Position numbers and translations under genes: made by a program
In this document: positions 21,672-30,672 of the stretch, piece by piece
Layout: each line of letters opens with the position of its first letter
How positions within the stretch are numbered: position 1 is the first letter of the stretch
Source: Mesostigma viride
Lineage: Eukaryota > Streptophyta > Mesostigmatophyceae > Mesostigmatales > Mesostigmataceae
Direction: 5' to 3'
Length of the DNA: 47,500 nucleotides
Assembly (NCBI GenBank): GCA_009746045.1
Contig: RPFO01000154.1
Location: 1,873,253-1,920,752, forward strand
Notes under the pieces: generated by a model
Seen by the model: the letters and a program-made list of their open reading frames with translations, nothing else
What the model was told of the DNA's origin: nothing
The model's database searches: none

Positions 21672-22812
21672 ATTCTCACCCACGCCAACGCCCACGCCCA
21701 CGCCCACGCCCACGCCCATGCCCACGCCCACGCCACGCCCACGCCCACGCCCACGCCCACGCCCACGCCCACGCCCACGCCCACGCCCACGCCCACGCCC
21801 ACGCCCACGCCCACGCCCACGCCCACGCCCACGCCCACGCCCACGCCCACGCCCACGCCCACCCTAGCCTCACCCCTACTCCAAGCCACAATTATACCCA
21901 AAGCCACAGCCAGAAGTAGAGCGCAGCTGCAACAATAGCAGACGTAGCTGAGACACACACCTACCCACGCCAACGCCCACGCCCACGCTCACGCCCACGC
22001 CCACGCCCACGCCCACGCCCACGCCCACGCCCACGCCCACGCCCACGCCCACGCCCACGCCCACGCCCACGCCCACGCCCACGCCCACGCCACGCCCACG
22101 CCCACGCCCACGCCCACGCCCACGCCCACGCCCACGCCCACGCCCACGCCCACGCCCACGCCCACGCCCACGCCCACGCCCACGCCCACGCCCACGCTCA
22201 CGCCCACGCCCACGCCCACTCCAACGCCCACTCCCACGCCCACGCCCACGCGCACGCGCACGCCCACGCCCACGCCCACGCCCACGCCCATGCCCACGCC
22301 CACCCACGCCCACCCCACGCCCACGCCCACGCCCACGCCCACGCCCACGCCCACGCCCACGCCCACGCCCACGCCCACGCCCACGCCCACGCCCACGCCC
22401 ACGCCCACGCCCACGCCCACGCCCACGCCCACGCCCACGCCCACGCCCACGCCCACGCCCACGCCCACGCCCACGCCCACGCCCACGCCCACGCCCACGC
22501 CCACACCCACACCCACGCCCACGCCCACGCCCACGCCCACGCCCACGCCCACGCCCACGCCCACACCCACCCCACGCCCACGCCCACGCCCACGCCCACG
22601 CCCACGCCCACGCCCACGCCCACGCCCACGCCACGCCCACGCCCACGCCCACGCCCACGCCCACGCCATGCCACGCCCACGCCCACGCCCACGCCCACGC
22701 CCACGCCCACGCCCACACCCACGCCCACGCCCACGCCCACGCCCACGCCCACGCCCGCGCCCATGCCCACGCTCACGCCCACGCCCACGCCCACGCCCGC
22801 GCCTGCGCCCAC
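21672..22812. repeat. (CCCACG)n hexanucleotide arrays, ~170 units
   Basis: Two arrays (21672-21863; 21962-22812) of CCCACG with a few one-base variants (CCCACA, CCCATG, CGCACG) and occasional 5-bp slips. The complement is GGGCGT repeated, that is, GGG every six bases with three-base loops. A spacer of about 100 bp starting CACCCTAGCCTCACCCC follows each array (about 21858-21975 and 22809-22928), so array plus spacer form a higher-order duplication. The open frames here (PTPT, RGRG, AWAW) are not genes. Confidence 0.95.
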
Positions 22813-23078
22813 CCTAGCCTCACCCCTACTCCAAGCCACAAATGCACCGTAAGCCACAGCCAGAAGTACAGCACAGCAGCGACAATTGCAGACTTAGCCC
22901 AGACACACACCTACCCACGTCAATGCCCCTGCCCAGAGACTCGCGGCCTCATCCCACCCCCCTGCACGAACAGTTCCCAAACAAAAGAAAAGGCAAACAA
23001 AAGGAACAAGAGTAGCAAGCTGCATTGCGAGCACATATGCCAGTTCTGGTGCACATGCCAGGCCGAAAGCAACTCATG

Positions 23079-23222
23079 ATTGCCCCTGCCCCTGCCCCTG
23101 CCCCTACCCCTGCCCCTGCCCCTGCCCCTGCCCCTGCCCCTGCCCCTGCCCCTGCCCCTGCCCCTGCCCCTGCCCCTGCCCCTGCCCCTGCCCCTGCCCC
23201 TGCCCCTGCTCCTGCCCCTGCC
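23079..23222. repeat. (CCCCTG)n hexanucleotide array, ~23 units
   Basis: Another pure hexanucleotide array, with CCCCTG units and two variants. It lies about 150 bp after the second CCCACG spacer, which itself ends in CCCCTGCCC. Confidence 0.95.
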
Positions 23223-24414
23223 ATCACCATTCTAACCACCACACATTACGAAAAGCAAGAAGAAATTATAATAATAAGAAGAAATTATAAGAAGAAGAAA
23301 TAATAATAATAAACAAGCACAAAGTTGACTGCACATGCGACTGTACCAGTAGGCACGTAGCAAATTTTAGCTGCAGCTTCAATTTCAACTTCATTGCAAT
23401 TGCAAGTGTGACTGCATGTGTAATTGCACTACCAATGCCTAATGCCCACTGCATGTGCCCAGTGCGAATGCAATTCAAAAGCAACATGCAATCGAAATTA
23501 CAGCTGAAGCCGGCTATTAACAAAGATATTTAAAGCAGTTGTTAACTACAGAGACCCAATGAAAATGCAAATGCAATGAAAAAGCAACAGAAGTTGAAGC
23601 CACTGCCACTCTACCTGCCGACAGTAACACCACCGCCAGCACCCACTCATATCCCAACGACAAGGAAATAGAATTGCCCAAAGCCAGACATACATTGGGA
23701 CGCATAAGCAAACGGCAACGCAAGCGCACATGCAAATGTATACGCAAAGGCAAAGGCAAAGGCAAACGCAAACGCAAACGCAAACGCAAGCTTGTCATGT
23801 ACCTACGCTTAACTGCAAACGCAAACTGTGCACGAAGCAAAAAGATTGGATGGCCAAGATCATGGCAAATACGAGGGCCGAAAACAATCCAACTTCATCT
23901 AAATGTCCGAAATCCTCACGACGTTTCGATGCGCGCTTGAATGTCGAAGGCCTGCGCCGATTATCGATCATAAGTCGAATGTGTAATTGTCGGCTTATGA
24001 GAACTGCTTTGCGACAGTATCACGTCAGGCCGTTCCTGTGCAGCCATTTTCCCTGTGCAGCGGGTGGACAACGTTCACTTTCCGCATTATTCATGGCTAT
24101 CGAAGTTAATTCTTACCGACCCCGGCTGCCATGGCCACTGGCCACGCATATCAAGTTCAGGTATTCCCGACCTGTAGCGCAGCAGATTTCTGTTGGAAGG
24201 CATCCTAAGCATCGTGATAAAAGAAATCCGAACAATAGACATTCATGCTGCATCTAAGGACATTATGGCATTTGTATATACTGCAAGTACATGTATCGAC
24301 ATTGCCGTGATTGCTAACCCCGACTCACCATGAACAGGAACTTTCCCTCTGCCTCCATGAAATGTACTTCGTGAAATGTACTGTAATACATATGATGTAC
24401 TACGATGATAATCA
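23223..24414. other. No gene seen; short simple repeats
   Basis: Contains an AATAAT/AAGAAG stretch (about 23258-23310) and a run of GCAAAG/GCAAAC hexamers (about 23745-23790). Two AAATGTACT motifs near 24359-24380 anticipate the foldback arms. No convincing exon was found. Confidence 0.4.
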
Positions 24415-25029
24415 TCCCAGCAAAGCCATAGTACACCTTCCGTTTCGACCGCCATGTCGGCCACTAGTCCGGATAGCTCAATGTGCACCTGACCTTGACA
24501 CTAATCGCACAAACAGCCACAATTTTGCAAGCAAGAAGACATGGCTACCTCGGCATTTCATGAAATGTACTTCGTGAAATGCATTTCGTGAAATGTACTA
24601 AGGAACGTGATTGGCCGGCGTTCGCTCGCCAAATCTCGCAAAATGTACTAAGGCACGTGATTGGTCCCGCAAAATGTACTAAGGAACGTGATTGGCCGGC
24701 GAAGATTCTGTTTGCTGCAATTAAAATTCCCTACAGAATCTTCGCCGGCCAATCACGTTCCTTAGTACATTTTGCGGGACCAATCACGTGCCTTAGTACA
24801 TTTTGCGAGATTTGGCGAGCGAACGCCGGCCAATCACGTTCCTTAGTACATTTCACGAAATGCATTTCACGAAGTACATTTCATGAAATGCCGAGGTAGC
24901 CATGTCTTCTTGCTTGCAAAATTGTGGCTGTTTGTGCGATTAGTGTCAAGGTCAGGTGCACATTGAGCTATCCGGACTAGTGGCCGACATGGCGGTCGAA
25001 ACGGAAGGTGTGCTATGGCTTTGCTGGGA
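24415..25029. repeat. Near-perfect 297-bp inverted repeat (foldback)
   Basis: Left arm 24415-24711 and right arm 24733-25029 are reverse complements with one mismatch found by eye; the loop is 21 nt. Each arm contains three copies of AATGTACTAAGGMACGTGAT followed by TGG (left arm about 24593, 24642 and 24672), the middle one with a CACGTG core. The transcript of either strand would fold into a 297-bp hairpin. The right arm contains the start of the open frame at 24956, so its first ~24 codons exist in both orientations. Confidence 0.95.
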
Positions 25030-25462
25030 CATAATCGTGGCTATCTGCTTCCTGGCTTTCGCTATCATGGTGATGGGACACCATGGGAAGCGCAAGTTCG
25101 CAGCCATAGTGCTAAGCGGCAGCACCCATGCCGGCAGCCTAGTGACCGACGAGACGTTCGACTGTAAGTGCGGCCACGAGTGCATGAAGCCCATTAGAAT
25201 ATCACATCTCCAGGCATTGCGAAGCGCCTGGTTTTCGCCCGGGCGGAAGCAAGAGGACAGGAAGGCGGCGATAAAGCAGCAGCTGCACCAGGGGGGGTAC
25301 GACGCCATAACCACGATGTCGTCATCTACTCGTCACAAGTTCGTTCATGGCGCTGGTTTTCGGTTCGTTCTCGACGGGGGAGTCAAGGATATGAACATAG
25401 GGTTTGTGACCCCTTTTCACTTTCGCGTTTCACTTTCGAGGCGGCCTTCAGGCACTGCCTGA
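24956..25462 (+). CDS. Unidentified frame with Cys cluster, starts in foldback arm
   Basis: 168 codons, not recognised. It begins MHIELSGLVADMAVETE inside the right foldback arm. A hydrophobic stretch (IIVAICFLAFAIMVMG, about residues 26-41) could be a membrane segment. A CKCGHEC cluster (about residues 70-76) then precedes HLQALRSAWFSPGRKQEDR. A Cys cluster followed by a helical 'LR..WF....R..I' segment is seen in several transposon-encoded proteins, but I cannot assign a family. Coding-looking sequence continues at 25515-25610 (VLAGLGIAFEHYFEQGS, stop), so an intron or decay is likely. It may be the first exon of the gene at 25891. Confidence 0.35.
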   Translation: MHIELSGLVADMAVETEGVLWLCWDIIVAICFLAFAIMVMGHHGKRKFAAIVLSGSTHAGSLVTDETFDCKCGHECMKPIRISHLQALRSAWFSPGRKQEDRKAAIKQQLHQGGYDAITTMSSSTRHKFVHGAGFRFVLDGGVKDMNIGFVTPFHFRVSLSRRPSGTA

Positions 25463-25890
25463 AAATTAGCAACCACGTTTGGAACTCTTCGGACCACCTG
25501 TGAAACTAATCACATTTGATGATGTGCTGGCGGGCCTGGGCATCGCATTTGAGCATTACTTCGAGCAGGGCTCAACAAGCTCGATTCGCCAACTCAACCC
25601 GAAGAAGCCCTAAGCTGCGGTAAGACATATATTTGTGTGGATGGCTCTTGATATCATGCTGAATTTCTAGTCTTCTCTAGGTGGACAGTTCATGTGCAGC
25701 CATACAGGTCATCCATGTGTGTTTTAACCATGTTGCATGTGCCACAGATATTATGAGCAGTATTTACTAAGTGTGCTGGAGTCGTTGTTGCATGCTTGTT
25801 GTATTTCACAGTTCACGCCTGCATGAACGCATCGTTGATACTAATGATTATTCATATTGCATGACTGTTCTATTGGGGACGCCGCGCTTG

Positions 25891-27651
25891 ATGTCACAAC
25901 GTGGCCGAAAGGGTGCATCCACCGCTGACGGCCGGTGGGTGAAATCGATGGACGCATTTCCGAAGAAGCCAGCCGCGGGCCACACCCATGGCGCGGGCGG
26001 GGGCGCGGGCGGGGGCGGGGGCGGGGGAGAAGGCGCGGGTGCGGGCGCGGGCGCCACCCAAGACGCGGGCGCGGGCGCGGGCCCGGGCGGGGGCGGGGGC
26101 GGGGGCGCAGGCGCCGGCGCGGGTGCGGGCGCGGGCGCCACCCAAGGCGCGCGCGCGGGCGCGGGCGGGGGTGGGGGCGCAGGCGCCGGCGCGGGTGCGG
26201 GCGCGGGCGCCACCGCCGACTTGGATGATGAGCCAGCAACCGAAGCCGAGAGGGAGAGGCACCGCTCTTCGAAGGTGTTCGATCTCGAAGTGTTTTGGGG
26301 CCCGGATATGACCGTGTATGTCCGCTGGCGCCTAGCCGCATCGGAGACGTTGGTAAATGCACCGGTGAACAAGTGGCAGCCCACAGGGCCTAATGGCGAG
26401 GCTTGTGACGGGGTCACGCCCATTGGGTACACCCCGCAGGGAGATCCTGTCTATGGGTGCCTCCTCATAGAGCGTGGCAAGGCCCCCAAAGGAAGTCCTG
26501 GTCTAGTGCCGCTTTTTGAATGGGACGAGGGCGGTGCCAGGAGATGTACCTGCGCTAGCCTTCACAGCCTTTTTCCTGACATCGTCGCCGCTGAGAAGCA
26601 GCAGTTGCTGGACGGATGGATTGAGCAGGTGCCAAAGTCCGTGGAGGATGTGCGTGCCAACAACGAGAATCTGTTCGACATCATGGAGCAAAAGCTCAAA
26701 GAGAAGCGTGAACTGCAAGCGAACAAGGCGGTACCCTTACCGCTGCGATCTGCAGGCGACCAGTCGGTTGCGCGGGCAACACGAGCACTGAGGCTGCCCA
26801 TAAAACAAGTAATCTCACACGTCGCTTGCCCTGCCCGCGAGATTCAAGCGCAGATCAACCGCGCATGTGCGCCCGCTGCGCGAGGGAGCACATCAACGGC
26901 AACGCCCGCTTTGCGCACACTGATTTCCGGCAGGCACACCTTCAAGGTGAATGGAAGCCTCATACGACGCAGCGACCTACTCGTTGTTAAGCGGCCAGCC
27001 GTCACCTGCGGGCAGGGAATGCCGTGGGCACCACACATGCTGGTGAAGGTCCTTGATCTGGAAGGCGATCGCACGGAGCGTGACAGCATTGTCGCCTCTC
27101 CTTACTACGCACCGTCGTGGACGGGCCAGTTTTCTAGAGTGACATTAGGTGGCGGCAGCGCAGGGATGACGGTCCCCATTTCTGATGTACACCTGCAGCA
27201 CTGGACAGTGGGCGGTACGGCAGAGGTGCACCAGCCTGAGCTGATCAGTACCGGCAAACTGTCAGCTGCCACGGTGGCGGCGTTGAAAGAGCACCCGCAG
27301 ATTGACTTTGAGCATTACAAGACTGCCACCGCCGCCAGGGCAGCAGCAAAGGATGACTGCAATGCCTACTTTGCCGAGCATGGAGCACGTGCGCTTATCG
27401 GGATGCGCCTGTGTGCCCTGTTTCCGGGGATAGCGAGGAAGAGGGAGCGCTTCCATGGCTGGGTCACTAAGGTTCAGGAAAGGGGAGGTCACCTGCTCAT
27501 CAAGGCGATGTGGGCTGATGGGCAGTATGAGGACTATCATGCCCTGGCGGAGGTGACGCAGTTCGTGTGCGGCTGCCCACACCCAGTCGAGGCATTTGGC
27601 CGCGCTCGCTTCTTTCCACAGGAGCTAGGCTGGCACCGTGAACGCAGGTGA
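25891..27651 (+). CDS. Unidentified 586-aa protein, possible BAH-like and Tudor-like regions
   Basis: The frame from ATG 25891 (MSQRGRKGASTADGRW) is long and without stops, but the frame is open upstream to 25771, so the start is uncertain. Residues ~30-110 are Gly/Ala low complexity with [10 protein letters not shown]-type repeats. Then come FDLEVFWGPDMTVYVRWR and a CTCASLHSLFPDI segment. The stretch from SLIRRSDLLVVKRP to SPYYAPSWTGQFSRV and VPISDVHLQHW resembles the layout of a BAH domain. Near the C-terminus, GWVTKVQERGGHLLIKAMWA followed by DGQYEDY resembles a Tudor/Agenet fold. These resemblances are inference. A GCAG/GTGATG donor at 27647 and an acceptor at 27690 would replace the stop by an acidic tail ending at 27871, but that intron would be only 43 bp. 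It may be a transposon gene, given its flanks. Confidence 0.55.
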   Translation: MSQRGRKGASTADGRWVKSMDAFPKKPAAGHTHGAGGGAGGGGGGGEGAGAGAGATQDAGAGAGPGGGGGGGAGAGAGAGAGATQGARAGAGGGGGAGAGAGAGAGATADLDDEPATEAERERHRSSKVFDLEVFWGPDMTVYVRWRLAASETLVNAPVNKWQPTGPNGEACDGVTPIGYTPQGDPVYGCLLIERGKAPKGSPGLVPLFEWDEGGARRCTCASLHSLFPDIVAAEKQQLLDGWIEQVPKSVEDVRANNENLFDIMEQKLKEKRELQANKAVPLPLRSAGDQSVARATRALRLPIKQVISHVACPAREIQAQINRACAPAARGSTSTATPALRTLISGRHTFKVNGSLIRRSDLLVVKRPAVTCGQGMPWAPHMLVKVLDLEGDRTERDSIVASPYYAPSWTGQFSRVTLGGGSAGMTVPISDVHLQHWTVGGTAEVHQPELISTGKLSAATVAALKEHPQIDFEHYKTATAARAAAKDDCNAYFAEHGARALIGMRLCALFPGIARKRERFHGWVTKVQERGGHLLIKAMWADGQYEDYHALAEVTQFVCGCPHPVEAFGRARFFPQELGWHRERR

Positions 27652-27691
27652 TGGCACCCACATAGACGATGCCGTCCCTGCTGTGCACAGT

Positions 27692-27871
27692 GACAGTGAA
27701 GGCGGGGAGGAGGAGGAAGAGGGAGAGAAAGAGGGGGAGAAAGAGGGGGAGGAGGAGGGGGAGGAGGAGGGAGAGGGGGAGGGAGAATGGGAGGGGGAGG
27801 GGGAGGAGGAAGAGGGAGAGGGAGAGGGAGAGGAGGATGCGGAATGGGAGCCGGGGATGACTGGTAGATGA
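27692..27871 (+). CDS. Glu/Gly-rich acidic tail or overlapping small frame
   Basis: Reads SDSEGGEEEEEG and continues in Glu, Gly and Lys to EWEPGMTGR and a TGA. It follows the 586-aa frame closely and could be its spliced C-terminus. The GGGGGA-type DNA repeat could also simply be low complexity. Confidence 0.3.
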   Translation, partial: DSEGGEEEEEGEKEGEKEGEEEGEEEGEGEGEWEGEGEEEEGEGEGEEDAEWEPGMTGR

Positions 27872-28298
27872 GACGGTGCCATCTACCGGCGCATGGAATG
27901 AAGTGGTAGACAAGTTTACTCATGGTTGTCGGCAAGTAGAGCATGCACGCCTGGCCTAGCTGAATTTAAATCAATGAGTTGAGTTTGGAGAGGCTGCATT
28001 TTGCTTGGATGAAGAATGTGTTAGCATGGCCAAACTTTTATGGCTTGTAGCCAAATCCTCTTGGGGTATGTGCACAGTGTACTAGCGGTGTTGTGCAATT
28101 GCGAGGATTCCTGTCTTGTAGCGATGTGGCCTCTCACCCTGCAGCCTGGTAGATGTGTGGCATGCAGCCACCCATCATTGGTCATCCGATCTGGTGTGAT
28201 TTGCATTTGCACACCTTGTATTAAGGCCATGATATGATGATGTCTTGTTATTTTTAATGTGTATATGCGAAAAGAGGCATAATATGCTTGTATATAGT
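27872..28298. other. No gene seen
   Basis: Presumed downstream region of the 586-aa frame. No repeat or exon is recognised. Confidence 0.35.
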
Positions 28299-29060
28299 GC
28301 TAGCAAATGTCACTACCTTTACCTATGCCTGACCTTACAAGTTGAGGATGGTCTAATGTAGTGGCAAACAGGTTATTTACAACAATTCACAGTTTTCTGA
28401 CATAGTTTGAGGCAACTATACTTACCAAAATGCTTGAAAAAGGCAAAAATTGCACCATTTATGCTAGCAAACGTCACTATTTTGAGATCAAACTGGGCCC
28501 AAACTTGGCCCATGGTCTAATCTAGTGGTGTTTAGGTTGCTTCCAACATTTCATAGCTTTCTGACATAGTTTGATATTGTTTAGTAGCTTACACTGAGCA
28601 AAATGCTTGAAAATGGCAAAAAATGCACCATTTATGCTAGCAAACGTCACTATTTTGACGTCAGACTGAGCCCAAACTTGGCCCATGGTCTAATCTAGTG
28701 GTGTTTAGGTTGCTTCCAATATTTCATAGCTTTATGACGTAGTTTGATATTGTTTAGTAGCTTACACTGAGCAAAATGCTTGAAAATGGCAAAAAATGCA
28801 GTATTTATGCTAGCAAACGTCACTATTTTGAGTTCAGATTGACCCCAAACTTTGTGCATGGTCTATTCTAGTGGTAATTAGGTTGCTTGCAAATATCCAT
28901 GATGGTTTGACGTGATTTAGTACTGTTTCCTATTTATTACTATTTAATTTAACAAAAAATGACAAAAATGTACCTTTATTGCTAGCAAATGTCACCAAGA
29001 TGACGTCCGATCGATACCAAACTTTGTACGAGGTCTATTTTGGTTGCAAACATCATGCAT
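28299..29060. repeat. 172-bp tandem repeat, ~4.4 units
   Basis: GCTAGCAAAYGTCAC starts units at 28299, 28463, 28636, 28809 and 28981 (spacing 164, 173, 173, 172). Shared blocks are CATGGTCTAATCTAGTGGT, TGACATAGTTTGATATTG and AAAATGCTTGAAAATGGCAA. The central two units are closest to each other. It is AT-rich, non-coding, and lies just inside the right arm of the 33-bp inverted repeat. Confidence 0.9.
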
Positions 29061-29109
29061 GACAATTTTCAGCATAAAAAGACAAACTTCGGTACGAAGT
29101 ACATTTTGC

Positions 29110-29142
29110 GTGCTGGAGTACATTCTTAATGGCTGGTAGGGG
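29110..29142. repeat. Right arm of the 33-bp inverted repeat
   Basis: Inverted partner of 20643-20675 (31/33). Just inside it lies AGTACATTTTGCG, the same AAATGTACT word that is repeated in the foldback arms. Confidence 0.6.
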
Positions 29143-29644
29143 TCTCGGGGTGAAGCGGCGGGGGAGGGGCGCAAGCCCCACCTGTCAAGGAAACATTGTG
29201 GGCCAACCAGTGGTCGAGGCTGATCGACTGGCGCCGCGCCGTCCCCCGTGTGCTCCACCGGTCGGGGTGCGCTGCCGCCGGCCGCCGAGCGGCGGTCATG
29301 GTGGTACCACATGTCCTTGCCCTGGTTGCGAGCTTGGCAGGCCTTGGCCAATGGCCATCCGCGATGCACTGGGCCGCCTCTGCGTCCTGAGCGTGTGCGT
29401 AGGCCTCCACAAGGGCGGCCTTGAGCGCCGGGGCCCGGGGGGTGCTGCCCCATGGCACAAGCTCTACAAACAGGTTGTGGACCGGCTGGATCGCGTAGTA
29501 TCTCCGCACATCTGAACCCTGTGATGCCAGATCTCCTTTGCGGCCGTTCCTAGCTTGGCACTGGATTCGTTGTCCACATCGTTGCGTCGCTGCAGCAACA
29601 CGATGTTTTCTGGCTAACGCGGGCTTTTGGTTCCCGCCGCACAT
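29126..29644 (-). CDS. Unidentified GC-rich frame, possibly a repeat fragment
   Basis: 172 codons on the minus strand, beginning at a cytosolic-looking MCGGNQKPALARKH and containing FVELVPWGSTPRAPALKAAL and EAYAHAQDAEAAQCIADGHW. The Ala-rich helical composition looks coding, but no family is recognised. It lies between the inverted-repeat arm and LINE A copy 2 and may be part of another mobile element. Confidence 0.25.
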   Translation of the reverse strand: MCGGNQKPALARKHRVAAATQRCGQRIQCQARNGRKGDLASQGSDVRRYYAIQPVHNLFVELVPWGSTPRAPALKAALVEAYAHAQDAEAAQCIADGHWPRPAKLATRARTCGTTMTAARRPAAAHPDRWSTRGTARRQSISLDHWLAHNVSLTGGACAPPPPLHPETPTSH

Positions 29645-29687
29645 TTGAAAGTGCTGTCCTCCGGATTTTTGCCTAGCTTTGCACCGT

Positions 29688-29698
29688 GTGCAGTTCTT
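29688..29698. repeat. TSD of LINE A copy 2 (3' side)
   Basis: GTGCAGTTCTT, repeated exactly at 30161-30171. Confidence 0.85.
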
Positions 29699-30160
29699 AA
29701 AAAATTAAAATTAAATTATAACATGCCTCCGTTGGGAGATCATGTAGCACATATTCCTTGATGGATGGGTGGAGTGGAGGAAGCCGCGTAATCGAACGAA
29801 CCTTTAGAACTCTAAGCTATCTAGTCTAGAAAATCCTAACTACACTACTCATCAAAACGCCTCCTCCGCTTGGGGGGAGGTGGCTTGCCGGTGGGCCACA
29901 GGGGCTGGCGTGTGAGCCTTGACAATCTTCTGCCACCGCGTCTTGTTCTGCATGGCAGTCCAAAGAACCTTGGGAGAGAGAGTGGATGCGGTGTTCAAAC
30001 TGGGCTGGGACCACTAGGTCGGCCAGCAACATCTGGATGTAGTTCGTGGCATGTTTCCCTACCCTTTTGGGAATGTACTTGGGGCCAGGCCAGGTCAAAA
30101 TATGCCGCCCTGGCTGGCCAAGCCGCCGGGGGCTGGCCAGACCAAGGGCGGTGTCGACCG
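29699..30160 (-). mobile_element. LINE A copy 2 (5'-truncated)
   Basis: A 462-bp minus-strand copy with an 11-bp TSD. It contains an A/T tail (29699-29718), the hairpin CTCCCAACGGAG (29727-29738), the 3' UTR and the last ~80 codons of ORF2. The ORF2 remnant ends in PPSGGG-type frame-shifted sequence and is not functional. It is close in sequence to copy 1 (7971-9578). Confidence 0.92.
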
Positions 30161-30171
30161 GTGCAGTTCTT
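30161..30171. repeat. TSD of LINE A copy 2 (5' side)
   Basis: Exact match to 29688-29698. Confidence 0.85.
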
Positions 30172-30660
30172 GGACGTTTGGAATCATGGCATGACTAACG
30201 TAATGACTGACTAGCTAGAACTTTTCAGTGGTTTTCCATTTGCGGGTAATTCCTCGTAAATGGTCAGGGGAGAGCGATCGCAGCAATGGTGCTCACCACT
30301 AGACACTCCCGGCCTGGCCCGGCAGTTAGGCTCGAAACAAGGCGCCCTGATCAAGCAAGCTGTTTCCGGCCCCATCGTCTATGTAGGTCATCTAGTCGCT
30401 CTACACGTAAGCCAGCCATAATTTCAATGCACAAGGCTACACATTTCCATCCCCATTCATATTCGTCATCCTGAACGACTCGAACACGCGGACAAGATTA
30501 CAGCAGGCTCGAGCTATACCGGATGGTCCGGATTCTCCCGATTTCTGGCCTGCGCTGTTTGTCTCCTTGATATGATTACTCAACCTGCGCTGGCCAACTA
30601 CCGCGACAACAAAAATATTCGTGATTTCGTGTGAAATTTACGTGCATCTTTCATTCCAAC
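30172..30660. other. No gene seen
   Basis: Short stretch between two LINE-type insertions. Its right end is the target into which the ORF1-only copy 2 inserted; the ORF1 frame stays open upstream to 30621 by chance. Confidence 0.4.
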
Positions 30661-30672
30661 ATGTCCGGCCGA
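30661..30672. repeat. TSD of ORF1-only copy 2 (5' side)
   Basis: ATGTCCGGCCGA, repeated exactly at 32438-32449. The ATG here therefore belongs to the target and not to the element. Confidence 0.9.

Noticed and set aside
21204-22857. Long Pro/Thr, Arg/Gly, Val/Gly and Ala/Trp open frames on both strands
   Set aside because: They are translations of CCCACG and CCCCGC hexamers and contain no unique protein sequence.
24243-24488. Minus-strand frame starting with the same residues as the 24956 frame
   Set aside because: It is the inverted duplicate of the start of that frame in the left foldback arm; after the arm the sequence is unrelated and no gene is supported.
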